From NCBI RefSeq assembly GCF_009727065.1, contig NZ_WNLP01000007.1, positions 1 to 64,000 of the forward strand: a stretch of 64,000 nt of DNA. Reading direction: 5' to 3'. Of this stretch, positions 40,012-49,225 are shown one piece after another (positions within the stretch are counted from its first letter, which is position 1; each line of letters opens with the position of its first letter). The notes under the pieces were generated by a model. The model saw only the letters and a program-made list of their open reading frames with translations, had not been told where the DNA came from and made no database searches. Origin of the DNA: Bifidobacterium canis (lineage in GTDB: Bacteria > Actinomycetota > Actinomycetes > Actinomycetales > Bifidobacteriaceae). The translations under genes were made by a program, and so were the position numbers.

Positions 40012-41078
40012 CTATTGTCCACTGCTTTGAAGGTTGCTGTATCTCTCCCAATCATCTTGCGTAGGATTAGCTAAATGCCCACGCCGATCATTCACCGCAA
40101 GTATGGGATCGATCAACACTGAGTACCGATAATGACTACCGTCCTCAGACATAATTCGTTTGTATCGTCGTTCCACATCTTGATCAATATCGATTTTTCT
40201 TCTTTCAACTCATCGTAGATACCGCACATCCCAAGAACATTGGTTTCTAGATAATCAAACTTGCTTTGATACATAGCCTTAACCGATATGCCATATCTGT
40301 CAGCAGTTTCGGGCAACTTATATCGTGGCCAATTCTCAACAATGTTTCAACTTCGTCAACGTAGTGTTCTAGTTGGGCGGCACGATCGACTTCAATTTCT
40401 TGGATAGCGGAGCCGCTAACAGATTGACGAAAGTCACCATCTAGCTCAAAACCGTTTTTTCGTCCAAAATGAATGCACGCAACTGTTTTTCACAATTGCT
40501 TGAGGCTTTTTGTCCGGTCGCCCCTCCATTGATTTTTCCCAATCAGCATGCACTGATTGACCATTGCGATAAATCCACCCCATCTTCTTCATTGCCCGTA
40601 CAGCCGTCACAAAGTCCGGTGCGATTGGAGCAAAGCTAATCAGAGCTCCTTTAATCTCTGCCGAACATATCCAGCCATTCCTTAGCACCCACCATTCCTT
40701 ATCATCCATAACATCTCGAGCAAGTTCACTCAACGGTTCATGGTCATTCGTCTGCATAGCAGATCCTTGAATACGACGAGGAAACATCATCACACTCTCA
40801 TTGACAGCATCAATGATGTCACTACTTCTGTCGACGTCTACTATTGCTCGACGCAATCTCCAGTATGGGAGATATTTCTTCAATCGCGGTAAGTCGTATT
40901 GCGGATCCCCAAGAATACGCAACACATCATCACCACTTAGCCGAGTTCGACCGGTAAACACATTCTTGGCTTTATCCGCACTGAAGCCCAGTCGGCGTCC
41001 AAGTTGTTTGTATGTCATTCCCTGTTTCAGGGCAGATTTCTTTAATGCTTCTACAAGCATTTCAGAATCAATTTGCAT
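40012..41078 (-). pseudogene. XRE-like helix-turn-helix protein of the element, three frameshifts
   Basis: It starts MQIDSEMLVEALKKSALKQG at 41078; a helix-turn-helix lies at about residues 14-45 (MTYKQLGRRLGFSADKAKNVFTGRTRLSGDDVLRIL). The frame breaks in a T run near 40455, near 40325, and in an A run near 40200; joined pieces continue as NGFELDGDFRQSVSG, then ETADRYGISVKAM, then RRYKRIMSEDGSHYRYSVLIDP, ending at the TAG at 40012-40014. Corrected length is about 355 residues. It is divergent from the transfer genes, as expected for an element regulator, but I do not recognise the C-terminal part. Confidence 0.65.
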
Positions 41079-41223
41079 AATTCTCCAAATCCTCAAAACG
41101 TTGCTATTCCAACAGAAAGCAAAACCTAAAGTGTAAATTCTACACCTTTCTGAATGCATGCTTTCAGACATGCGATTGGATGGAATTACACACGCAAACG
41201 CAACGCGGAAAGGAGGTGATGAA

Positions 41224-41391
41224 ATGGCAGACGAACAGACACCACGGCTGCACGCGGAAATCGTGCAGGGTATCAGCAAAGCCGGTAACCGCTACGAGTG
41301 TATCGAAGTCCTGCTCGACGGAATGTCGATCGGCAGAATCTTCCCCAGCAAGCTCGAAATGGCCATGATCAAGCAGACCCTCGGCATCTGA
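41224..41391 (+). CDS. Small element protein, unknown function
   Basis: A 55-residue protein (MADEQTPRLHAEIVQGISKAGNRYECIEVLLDGMSIGRIF...) with a strong ribosome site (AAGGAGGTGATGA). Pattern suggests a small beta-rich fold. First gene of the plus-strand module of the element, 81 bp before the next gene. No family recognised. Confidence 0.75.
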   Translation: MADEQTPRLHAEIVQGISKAGNRYECIEVLLDGMSIGRIFPSKLEMAMIKQTLGI

Positions 41392-41472
41392 CATATAGCG
41401 CTGGAGGACGTCCGACAACGTCCTCCAGCCACATCCACAATCCAAAACCTTAAGTCCAACCAAGGAGGACAA

Positions 41473-41859
41473 ATGGACGCACTCATCACCTTAGTACATC
41501 AACATCCGGCTGCCATTCTTGCAATCGCTTGCGCTATTGCAGTTATCGGGGTCGCAGCATACGTGGTATTCGCTCTACGCAATAGTCTCATGGCATCCGC
41601 ACTATCTGCTAAGCCGATGTCCCTCACGAAAGAACAGATCAAATGCTGCTCCGTGGAATGGCGCTGGAACCCCTCACGAATCACTTTCACAATTCCAGCC
41701 GCTTACACGAGCGACGAGGGAATCAACAAGTGGGCGGACGAAGTAGCTCCACGATTGGGAATGAGATTCCAGCCCACCGAGGTCCGGATCATTCCACGCA
41801 AGCTCTTCCAATCAGCGCAATACAAGGTCACCTTCGCAAAACTGAAGGAGCTCCGATAA
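41473..41859 (+). CDS. Small membrane protein of the element
   Basis: The 128-residue protein has one membrane helix at about residues 13-36 (AILAIACAIAVIGVAAYVVFAL) and a cytoplasmic domain of about 90 residues. AAGGAGGACAA precedes the start. Its stop overlaps the start of the translocase gene (TAATG), so it may be a membrane partner of the DNA pump. No family recognised. Confidence 0.78.
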   Translation: MDALITLVHQHPAAILAIACAIAVIGVAAYVVFALRNSLMASALSAKPMSLTKEQIKCCSVEWRWNPSRITFTIPAAYTSDEGINKWADEVAPRLGMRFQPTEVRIIPRKLFQSAQYKVTFAKLKELR

Positions 41860-42707
41860 TGCTTCTTAAGAGACAAAATGCCGTTCAACGGTATGAGCTA
41901 GGTGCAGAGGTATCGAGGCCAAAGCAAATGGCCTCGATACCCCGCACCGCCCACCTCGCCATCATCGGTGAATCTAATTCCGGCAAGGGCAGTGTCATCG
42001 CAAACATCATCAGGCAAGAAGTGGAGGCTGGCGGGGAAGTCTGGTTCATTGATTTGAAATCCGGCATGGAGGCTGAAAACTACGTCTCCGTGCTCGACAA
42101 CAAAGCGTACTCCCTGCAAGAAGCGAAAGAGCTCCTTTCTGCTTTCAACACGGACGTGGACGCACGAGCCGAACGTTGGCGTGGGCAAGTCCGCACCGTC
42201 GATGATCGGCACGAGCGGCACCGCCTGCTCATCATTGATGAGGCCGCCGACCTCATCCGTTCCGGTTCTGACAAGAAGACTTCGGACGCATGCGTGGAGT
42301 CCATCAGATCGGCACTGTCTCGATCTAGAGCGTTGAACTGTACCGTGGTCGTAGCCACGCAAAACCCGCGCGTGAGCACTAGTCTGCCCTACCGAAGTCT
42401 ACTGCTTACCACGTTAGCGTTGCGTCTGAATTCCAAGAGCGAGGCTGTGATGGCCCTTGGCGAGGACGCCGTACAGCGTGGTGCCCGTCCATGGCAGATC
42501 AGCTATAACCGCCCAGGCGATGGCTACCTTTGGGATAGCGAATCCAACACGGTGAAGTATATCCACGCGCCGTTCATGACGGATCAGGACATCCACTCAC
42601 TGCGACGCCCCAGCACCGACGACGAAGCGGGCGAAGCGACAGCGAGAGCCCGCTCACACCCAACGGACAATTTGTGGGGGCTACTACGACGCCCCCACAA
42701 GGGATGA
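41859..42707 (+). CDS. FtsK/SpoIIIE-like DNA translocase (TraB/Tra-type)
   Basis: The 282-residue ATPase has a Walker A at about residues 42-50 (GESNSGKGS), the strand VWFIDLKSGMEAENY, Walker B in HRLLIIDEAADLI and the sensor-like VVVATQNPRVSTSLPYRSLLLTTLALRL. This is the FtsK motor core without a membrane domain of its own. In actinobacterial integrative elements such proteins move double-stranded DNA between cells. A hairpin (42672-42700, stem TTGTGGGGGC) lies over its 3' end and before rep. Confidence 0.87.
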   Translation: MLLKRQNAVQRYELGAEVSRPKQMASIPRTAHLAIIGESNSGKGSVIANIIRQEVEAGGEVWFIDLKSGMEAENYVSVLDNKAYSLQEAKELLSAFNTDVDARAERWRGQVRTVDDRHERHRLLIIDEAADLIRSGSDKKTSDACVESIRSALSRSRALNCTVVVATQNPRVSTSLPYRSLLLTTLALRLNSKSEAVMALGEDAVQRGARPWQISYNRPGDGYLWDSESNTVKYIHAPFMTDQDIHSLRRPSTDDEAGEATARARSHPTDNLWGLLRRPHKG

Positions 42708-42722
42708 GGGATGAGGGACAAC

Positions 42723-43337
42723 ATGACTCATCAACGAAAAACAACCAATGAAAAAGGACGATACTGGTGCGGTCTGATCTATCCGGGCGATAGTTGTCCC
42801 GACGATTGGGAAAACCGAATGAAGATCAGCGGTCTGGAAATCCTCGTCTCTCCCGTACACGATCAGGACATTGCCGACATCGCCACCGGCGAGTTAAAGA
42901 AACCACACAGACATGTGATCGCCATGTGGGCCAACACGACCACGCGTCAGAACGCCGAGCGTTTCTTTGAGCAATTCGGCGGCCCAAAGGTAATCCTGCG
43001 ACTGGAGAACCCCCGTGGCATGGCTCGATACCTGATCCACATGGATGATCCGGACAAAGCTCCATACAGTCCCGAAGACGTGCTCGAGTTCAACGGTGCG
43101 GACTGGAAAAAGATCGCACTGGTTGAAGGCAATCAATCCGACGCCATGTCCATTGTCAAACTGGTGGAGGAAGAGCGCATTCACGGGTATTTCGATCTTC
43201 TGAAGGCCTGTGAGGCTGACCACCCCGACCTTCTCGAGTTCGCGACTAAACAAGTCACTTTCTGTCGAGAAGTCATCTGGAGCTACTGGAACTCGTATTT
43301 CGCATTGCCTAAGGAGGCACGCCATGGAAAAGCTTGA
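42723..43337 (+). CDS. Rep_2 family replication initiator
   Basis: The 204-residue protein matches the Rep_2 (RepB-type) rolling-circle initiators: RYWCGLIYPGDSCPDDWENRM, VSPVHDQDIADIATGELKKPHRHVIAMW with the two metal-binding His, and GMARYLIHMDDPDKAPYSPEDV. It would nick the element origin. GAGGGACAAC precedes the ATG at 42723; an ATG at 42711 is possible. It lies 15 bp after the translocase gene. Confidence 0.87.
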   Translation: MTHQRKTTNEKGRYWCGLIYPGDSCPDDWENRMKISGLEILVSPVHDQDIADIATGELKKPHRHVIAMWANTTTRQNAERFFEQFGGPKVILRLENPRGMARYLIHMDDPDKAPYSPEDVLEFNGADWKKIALVEGNQSDAMSIVKLVEEERIHGYFDLLKACEADHPDLLEFATKQVTFCREVIWSYWNSYFALPKEARHGKA

Positions 43338-43539
43338 GCCAGACGTACAGCTCAAATTCCTCGATGTCGCAGCCCTCCAAGCCATATTTGGCGTAGGTCG
43401 TTCCAAGGCCCGTCTAATGATGGATGCACTGCCATCAATCCGAGTGGGAAACAAGGACTACATCAGTCAGAAGGCCCTGAACGACTACCTCACCGTCAAT
43501 GGCGGTATCCCCATCAGCTGGCCCAAACGCCAACGTTAA
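43324..43539 (+). CDS. Xis-like helix-turn-helix protein
   Basis: The 71-residue protein has the MerR/excisionase-type pattern: LKFLDVAALQAIFGVGRSKARLMMDALPSIRVGNKDYISQKALNDYL. It overlaps the end of rep by 14 bp and has AAGGAGG upstream. Likely excisionase or copy control for the element; a terminator-like stem follows. Confidence 0.8.
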   Translation: MEKLEPDVQLKFLDVAALQAIFGVGRSKARLMMDALPSIRVGNKDYISQKALNDYLTVNGGIPISWPKRQR

Positions 43540-43546
43540 AAATATC

Positions 43547-43587
43547 GGCCCGGTTCTTCTCATAGGCAACTAGAAGAGAACTGGGCC
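43547..43587 (+). terminator. Terminator between transfer genes and restriction-modification genes
   Basis: Imperfect stem (GGCCCGGTTCTTCT with AGAAGAGAACTGGGCC) followed by TTT, 8 bp after the Xis-like gene. It separates the cargo from the backbone. Confidence 0.72.
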
Positions 43588-43626
43588 TTTCCGTACACGA
43601 CGATGGGACCAGTTATCCTTAACCAC

Positions 43627-45030
43627 ATGAGTGAAACCATCGCCGAGATACGCAACAAAGCTGCTGCCTCCCTCTCTCCGAAACGGCAACAGCAATGGGA
43701 ACAGTTTCTTACTCCTATGCCAGTTGCCGAACAAGCCGCGAGTCTCTTCACTCACTCTGACAACCCCGTTCACATACTTGATCTTGGCTCCGGTACCGGC
43801 ATATTAGGAGCCGTAACTGCACGCCAAGCAGCTCCCGGTAGCAGCGTCTTAGCCATCGAACAGGATGCCCAGCTCGCTTCTGCTTCTGAGCTCTCCCTTG
43901 CTCAAGTTTGCGATAGAGCAAAAGTTATCAATGCGTCAGTGTTTGATGTTTTACTCGATACCAAATTTGACCGAGTCATCCTCAACCCTCCATACAAAAA
44001 GATTCGTCCGATCACCATTCCTACTAGTAGAGGTGATTTGAAAATTACCAACCTCTATGCGGCTTTTCTAGTGATTGCAATTCAGGCGCTTTCCGAAGGC
44101 GGAGAATGCGTTGCGATTATTCCCCGTTCGTGGATGAATGGCGCATACTTCAAGGACTTCCGAGGATGGCTCTTCGATGAATGCAGCATTGATGTGATCG
44201 CAGTATACGGTTCTCGTCAAGAGCACTTCAAGGACATGTCCATTCTTCAGGAGATCATGCTGCTCAAGGTATCGAAACGTCCGCAAACAAACAGTGTCAC
44301 TATTTATGGTGATATTACGCCGGCTCATTCATTGGGGTCACAATCATCAGTACAGGCTTCTTTGAATTCGATCACCCTCGGGAAAGACCTCATTCTCTGC
44401 ATACAACAGCAAGATTCCCGCTTATCCGAATTCAAGTCTTTGGAAGCTCGAGGACTATGGGTTTCGACTGGTAAGTTGGTGTGGTTTCGGAACCGTGATT
44501 TATTGTCGGAAGACAAGCCCGTGGACGGATATCCCCTATACTGGTCCGATAATCAAAATGGGCTGAGGACCCAACATCCTATCGAATGTGACCGAAAGCA
44601 ATGGGTAACCAGTAGCGCAACCGATCGCAATGTCTTGCTTCCGGCTGGCAACTATTGTCTTGTCAATCGGTTCTCAGCCAAAGAGCAGCTTCATCGCATT
44701 AATGCTTCGTACCTCAGCAGTGACGTAGAATTTGCAGCCGACAATAAGTTGAATTACATTCATCAGGGCACATCGCGTAGGACAATGCCTCTGGATAGTG
44801 ATGTCGCACGCGGGTTAACGCTCTGGCTATCCACAACTATCATCGACAACTGGTACCGCCAGATTTCCGGTAGCACCCAAGTCAACGCAACCGATCTACG
44901 GCAGCTCCCCTGTCCATCCAAGGAACAGCTTATCCAGCTTTCGCGTCTGCTACCTACTGATATTTACGCAAGCCAAAGCCTGATTGATCAAACGGTTGGA
45001 GGTTTATTTTCATGGACAAAAGCCGGCTAA
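43627..45030 (+). CDS. N6-adenine DNA methyltransferase of a BsuBI/PstI-type system
   Basis: The 467-residue enzyme has the SAM-binding motif I (ILDLGSGTGILG), acidic EQDAQ, the catalytic motif IV (ILNPPY) and a C-terminal recognition region. It belongs to the Eco57I/PstI methylase group that modifies adenine and protects host DNA. The linked nuclease suggests the site CTGCAG, as an inference. Start ATG at 43627 gives MSETIAEIRNKAAASLSPKRQQQWEQFLTP-type sequence. Overlaps the nuclease gene by 19 bp. Confidence 0.93.
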   Translation: MSETIAEIRNKAAASLSPKRQQQWEQFLTPMPVAEQAASLFTHSDNPVHILDLGSGTGILGAVTARQAAPGSSVLAIEQDAQLASASELSLAQVCDRAKVINASVFDVLLDTKFDRVILNPPYKKIRPITIPTSRGDLKITNLYAAFLVIAIQALSEGGECVAIIPRSWMNGAYFKDFRGWLFDECSIDVIAVYGSRQEHFKDMSILQEIMLLKVSKRPQTNSVTIYGDITPAHSLGSQSSVQASLNSITLGKDLILCIQQQDSRLSEFKSLEARGLWVSTGKLVWFRNRDLLSEDKPVDGYPLYWSDNQNGLRTQHPIECDRKQWVTSSATDRNVLLPAGNYCLVNRFSAKEQLHRINASYLSSDVEFAADNKLNYIHQGTSRRTMPLDSDVARGLTLWLSTTIIDNWYRQISGSTQVNATDLRQLPCPSKEQLIQLSRLLPTDIYASQSLIDQTVGGLFSWTKAG

Positions 45031-45959
45031 TCGCTGATGCCATTGACACATTGCGCGAACTTGGAGTTGGCAAGGACCAACAAAATGAGCGTAGCGCAAT
45101 GACATTGCTCGCCTTACTTCAGCTCAAGCCCGGAGACAACTGGCAGCAGGCTACCAATCCCATGTTGGGAACCCGCGCCATCATGGATTGGATTAGAGAC
45201 TACTATGAAGTGGACTACAAACCAAATACCCGTGAAACCATCCGCAGGTTTACGCTCCATCAATTCGTAATCGCCGAATTAGTGGAGGAGAATGCCGATC
45301 GACCCGATCGCCCAATCAATTCTCCAAAATGGAACTACCGTATAACAAATGACACGTTGAATATGCTGCTGCATCGCGGCGAGTCCGAATTCGAATTGAT
45401 TCTTAAGAAATTCCTCGAGCAGTATGAATCCTATCAATCTCTTGCAGAGGAACGGAAGAACATGCCAAAAACACCTGTGATTCTTCCTTCAGGTACTGCT
45501 CTGAATCTGTCTCCAAGTGGTCAGTCTCTTCTGATCAAAGCAATGGTGGAGGAAATGCTGCCACGCTTTGCTCCCGGATGCCAAGTCGCTTATATCGACG
45601 ATACTGACCATAAGCATGGTGCCGTAGACCCCGCATTGCTGGATGAACTCGGAATCAGTCTTAAGGCTCGCGAGAAAGCGCCAGACGTCATCGCTTGGGA
45701 CGCAAAACGGGGGTGGCTATTCCTCATGGAGGCTGCAAGTACTCACGGCCCGGTTGACGTGACCAGAAAGAATGAACTGCACGAACTGTTCTCCGATCAG
45801 TGGGACAAAACCGTATTGGTCTCATGCTTCCCTGATCGCAAGACCATGCAAAAGTACCTCGCCCTACTAGCATGGGAAACCGAAGCATGGTGCGCCGACA
45901 CACCAGATCATATGATGCACTTCAACGGATCCCGTTTCATGGGACCATACGGAGAGTAG
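45012..45959 (+). CDS. BsuBI/PstI family type II restriction endonuclease
   Basis: The 315-residue nuclease has the family C-terminal catalytic region: YIDDTDHKHGAVDPALLDELGI, KAPDVIAWDAKRGWLFLMEAASTHGPVDVTRKNEL (PD...ExxxxxHGPV...R), AWETEAWCADTPDHMMHFNGSRFMGPYG. Motifs look complete. PstI and BsuBI cut CTGCAG, but exact specificity needs testing. It is translated from inside the methylase end, with GGAGG upstream. Confidence 0.93.
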   Translation: MDKSRLIADAIDTLRELGVGKDQQNERSAMTLLALLQLKPGDNWQQATNPMLGTRAIMDWIRDYYEVDYKPNTRETIRRFTLHQFVIAELVEENADRPDRPINSPKWNYRITNDTLNMLLHRGESEFELILKKFLEQYESYQSLAEERKNMPKTPVILPSGTALNLSPSGQSLLIKAMVEEMLPRFAPGCQVAYIDDTDHKHGAVDPALLDELGISLKAREKAPDVIAWDAKRGWLFLMEAASTHGPVDVTRKNELHELFSDQWDKTVLVSCFPDRKTMQKYLALLAWETEAWCADTPDHMMHFNGSRFMGPYGE

Positions 45960-45963
45960 GTCA

Positions 45964-47192
45964 CTAACATTGGCTGCGAAGCAGCTCTCCCATAAAGTCA
46001 GCTGCCTTGCGGTCGTTTTCTCCTACCTCCTCAGCATAGATATTCAACGTCGTGTTCAGGCTCTCGTGACCAAGACGGGCTTGTACCGTTTTAGGATCCA
46101 CGCCTCCGGCAACAAGTAGTGTAGCCTGAGCACGACGAAGCGCATGGAAATTAGGACCGACGTAGCCAGTCTGTTTCACCCTTTCGACTCCGCGCTTATC
46201 AACATATCGAGTCTCATTGGCATAGTGCGCCAAACCTTCTTTGACGTAAAATTTTCGACGCCAACGGCTGAAGTTGTCAGGATCCAAGAAGCCGCATAAT
46301 TCGTTGCTGCATACCGGTGAATCATCTTGCTGTTCAACACTTGCTGCGCTGAACATGTCATGTTGGCGAGCTTTCCACTGTTTCAGAAATTCAACTGTCT
46401 GTTTATCGATGGAAATGGTACGTCGAGACTTGGCAGTCTTGGGATCCTTCAGAATCTTCTCCTTGCCGAGCTGTTTGCGTATACGCAGTCGTGCGTTGTC
46501 TAGATCCACGTCTTCCCACACCAGCGCCAATGCTTCGCCACGGCGAAGACCTGTGGCCACGCCCAACCAGACAGCCACGATTCGTCCATCCTGCGGCTCT
46601 TGCTTGATCTTGTGAACGAACGCTAAGGCTTGCTCCTTGGTGATTCGCGTTTCCCTACGCTTCTGTTGGCTCACCTTTGGACGTTTGATACCTTCCACCG
46701 CATCACATGGGTTGCGGTTAATCAGTTCATCCAAGAAAGCCTTGCGCATGATCTGGGATAATTTCATATGGACCTTGTGAATGGCGTCTGGCGAAGCTCC
46801 ATCCTGTTCCGACATGCGTAAATAGGCATTCTCAATCTGCTGCGAGGTAAGGTCGATTACTCTTATCTCTCCAAGATATTTTTGATTCGGTCAATCTCAT
46901 GTTGTTCCCGCTCAATAGTGAGTACAGAAACCGTACCGAGAGCCTTGCGATTGGACTGGAACATGTCAGCGTATTCCGCTACCGTCACGTTCTTGCCGGA
47001 ACGCTCATCCTCGAGTTCCTGCTTGTAGGCAACCATCGCTGCTGTGGCCTCGGCTTTGTTCCCATAGACCTTACGCGACTTTGACCAGTGCCAAGACTTA
47101 TGTTCATTGTCTGGAGCGAGACGGACACGAATCGAATACTTCCGTCCTCGCTCCAATTCGGTGATCTGTCCGGATGTTTCCCGCTTCGTCAT
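45964..47192 (-). pseudogene. int: Tyrosine integrase, one frameshift
   Basis: The N-terminal piece has an arm-binding domain and SAM-like core (KRETSGQITELERGRKYSIRVRL, VTVAEYADMFQSNRKAL); I chose the Met at 47192, which has AAGGAG upstream. The frame breaks near 46870; adding one base continues as GEIRVIDLTSQQIENAYLRMSEQDG into the catalytic domain with GVATGLRRGEALAL, HALRRAQATLLVAGG, LGHESLNTTLNIYAE (R, HxxR and Tyr). Corrected length is about 409 residues. It reads away from the right attachment site and would drive integration and excision. Confidence 0.9.
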
Positions 47193-47231
47193 ATCGCCTA
47201 CTCCTTCAACAGTTGGTTCTATGCTACCAAA

Positions 47232-47277
47232 TTTGGACAAATCTGGACACAAATAATCTGGACAAAAGTTGGACAAA
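47232..47277. repeat. Putative integrase arm sites, right end
   Basis: Four direct copies of TGGACAAA or a one-base variant start at 47234, 47244, 47259 and 47270, spaced 10-15 bp, between int and the right attachment site. Confidence 0.65.
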
Positions 47278-47379
47278 CTCGCCAATCACAACCAACACGG
47301 AACAAACAAAATGCCGTGTTTTAAGCCATTGTCGCACTATATAATAGACAATAACAAACTAGAACAATATGAGAGAACG

Positions 47380-47426
47380 TGGGCTCATAACCCAGAGGTC
47401 CATGGTTCAAATCCATGCCCCGCTAC
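47380..47426 (+). repeat. Attachment site core, right (attR)
   Basis: Exact 47 bp copy of 39835-39881, the 3' part of tRNA-fMet. No tRNA 5' half precedes it. A stem AGCCAGAAAT (47432-47458) with a T run follows, presumably the original tRNA terminator. Confidence 0.95.
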
Positions 47427-47476
47427 TAATCAGCCAGAAATCCTAACGATTTCTGGCTTTTCTCGTTCTCAGCGCC

Positions 47477-47614
47477 CCCTCATTTTGCTGGCGGGGATAT
47501 AAAACTCCCGAGCGGGCATGTACGCGCTTCGCAGAAACCACTATTTTTCAACGAAAACTAATTTCAAATACTTGGCATTACAAGAGTTTTATATCCCTTC
47601 CAGCAAAATGAGGG
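47477..47614. mobile_element. MITE-like element, family 1, copy B (138 bp)
   Basis: Terminal inverted repeats of 31 bp (47477-47507 and 47584-47614) match at 29 positions and contain CATTTTGCTGG and ATATAAAACTC. The 76 bp interior is non-coding and resembles copy A at 25126-25263. It lies 50 bp beyond attR, upstream of frc. Confidence 0.88.
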
Positions 47615-47795
47615 AAAATAATGATGGCGCGACTTACCTCACAGCATATTTTCGTGGTTTCATGGCGGAAGCCAAGCAGATTGCGGGTGTCAACATATGC
47701 GCACGTTGTTTCCAGTAGCTAAAATGCACCGATTTGCCGAATATTCGGGTGTATATTGGGTGGCAATTGGCTATATATCTATTCAAGGAGGTCAT

Positions 47796-49130
47796 ATGGC
47801 TCAGGCTACGAACAACGCACCGTTGGCAGGCATCAAGGTTATTGATTGGACTCAGGTGCAGTCTGGTCCATCGTGCACCCAGATTCTCGCATGGTTGGGC
47901 GCTGAAGTGATTAAGCTCGAGAAGGTTCACGGCGGCGATCCGACACGTAACGAAATGAACGATGTCGACGGCTCGTATTCGCTGTACTTCCTGCAGCTCA
48001 ACGCTAACAAGAAGTCCATCACGCTCGACATGAAGGATCCTGAAGGCAAGAAGATTCTCACCGATCTGCTCAAGGATGCGGATGTGTTCGTTGAGAACAT
48101 CGGCCCTGGCGACGTTGAAAAGCTCGGCTTCGGCTGGGATGAAGTGCATAAGATCAACCCGAAGCTGATCATGGCATCGCTGAAGGGCTTCAACCAGGGC
48201 AGCCGCTTCGAGCATGTGAAGGCATTCGAACCTGTTGCACAGTGCGCAGGCGGCGCAGCCTCCACCACCGGCTGGTGGGATGGCGATAAGAACATTCCTA
48301 CCCAGTCTGGCGCAGCACTCGGCGATTCCAACACCGGCATGCACCTGACCATCGCTATTCTCGCTGCTCTGATGCAGCGCGAGCACACCGGCGAAGGCGT
48401 GTTCGTCTATCAGTCGATGCAGAACGCAGTGCTGAACCTCTGCCGCATCAAGCTTCGTGATCAGCTGATCCTCGATCATCTGCATCAGCTCTCCTACTAC
48501 GACTGCTACCCGGGCTACAAGTTCGGCAAGGCCATTCCGCGTGCAGCCAACGCCGAAGGTGGCTTGGTGCTCGGCTGGTGCTACCGCGCCAAGGGCTGGG
48601 AGACCGATCCGAACGCATACGTGTACATCGTTATTCAGCAGTCTCAGAAGGGCTTCGAGAACTTCTGCAACGCCATGGGCTTCCAAGATTGGCTCACCGA
48701 CCCGAAGTTCAGCACGCCGAACGCTCGCGATGAGCACAAGGCCGAGGTGTACAAGCGCGTCGAGGAATACACGATGCAGTACGACAAGTACACGCTCACC
48801 AAGGAACTCGGTGCCAAGGGCGTTCCGGTTGGCCCAGTGCTCGACTGGAACGAGCTCGAGAACGATCCTGATCTGAACGAAGACGGCACGCTCGTCACCA
48901 TCGATCAGGGCGACGCTCGCGGCAAGTTCAAGACCATTGGCCTGCCGTTCACGATGAGCAACTACGCTCCGGATTATCAGCGCGCTCCAAAGCTCGGCGA
49001 GAACAACGAAGAGATTCTGAAGTCGCTCGGCTACACCGACGACCAGATCGCTGCTCTTAATGCCAAGGGCGTTATCGGCAGCAACGACGGCGTGAAGGCA
49101 GACCTCACCGCTGCCGCTCCGCAGGCGTGA
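47796..49130 (+). CDS. frc: Formyl-CoA:oxalate CoA-transferase
   Basis: The 444-residue class III CoA-transferase moves CoA from formyl-CoA to oxalate, giving oxalyl-CoA. It matches FRC throughout: APLAGIKVIDWTQVQSGPSCTQILAWLGAEVIKLE, LQLNANKKSITLDMK, the catalytic Asp in SGAALGDSNTGMHL, and VYQSMQNAVLNLCRIKLRDQ. Start ATG at 47796 has AAGGAGG upstream. Its partner oxc is about 7 kb away on the other strand. Terminator follows. Codon use looks like highly expressed genes. Confidence 0.96.
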   Translation: MAQATNNAPLAGIKVIDWTQVQSGPSCTQILAWLGAEVIKLEKVHGGDPTRNEMNDVDGSYSLYFLQLNANKKSITLDMKDPEGKKILTDLLKDADVFVENIGPGDVEKLGFGWDEVHKINPKLIMASLKGFNQGSRFEHVKAFEPVAQCAGGAASTTGWWDGDKNIPTQSGAALGDSNTGMHLTIAILAALMQREHTGEGVFVYQSMQNAVLNLCRIKLRDQLILDHLHQLSYYDCYPGYKFGKAIPRAANAEGGLVLGWCYRAKGWETDPNAYVYIVIQQSQKGFENFCNAMGFQDWLTDPKFSTPNARDEHKAEVYKRVEEYTMQYDKYTLTKELGAKGVPVGPVLDWNELENDPDLNEDGTLVTIDQGDARGKFKTIGLPFTMSNYAPDYQRAPKLGENNEEILKSLGYTDDQIAALNAKGVIGSNDGVKADLTAAAPQA

Positions 49131-49158
49131 TAATCGCTTAAGTTGAACCCCTCCTAAC

Positions 49159-49198
49159 AAGGTGTGGGTGACAGTTAGATTACTGTCACCCACACCTT
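49159..49198 (+). terminator. Terminator after frc
   Basis: Perfect 17 bp stem (AAGGTGTGGGTGACAGT and complement) followed by TTTTC. Confidence 0.88.
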
Positions 49199-49225
49199 TT
49201 CTTTACTTATTCCCGCGCTGTATTC

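Larger units (their letters stand above)
39835..47426. mobile_element. 7.6 kb AICE-like integrative element in the tRNA-fMet gene
   Basis: Bounded by a 47 bp direct repeat of the tRNA 3' end, it carries at the right end a tyrosine integrase, and inside an XRE-type protein, two small proteins, an FtsK/TraB-like translocase, a Rep_2 rolling-circle-type initiator, an Xis-like helix-turn-helix protein and a BsuBI/PstI-type restriction-modification pair. This is the plan of actinobacterial integrative and conjugative elements, which excise, replicate and pass as double-stranded DNA through a TraB pump, here in very compact form. No lysis or virion genes are present. Confidence 0.88.

Noticed and set aside
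39835..47426. Prophage
   Set aside because: No capsid, tail, terminase or lysis genes; FtsK-like pump, Rep and integrase fit an integrative conjugative-type element better.
47634..49193. Minus-strand frame of about 500 codons opposite frc
   Set aside because: frc matches its family fully and has a strong ribosome site; the opposite frame has neither.
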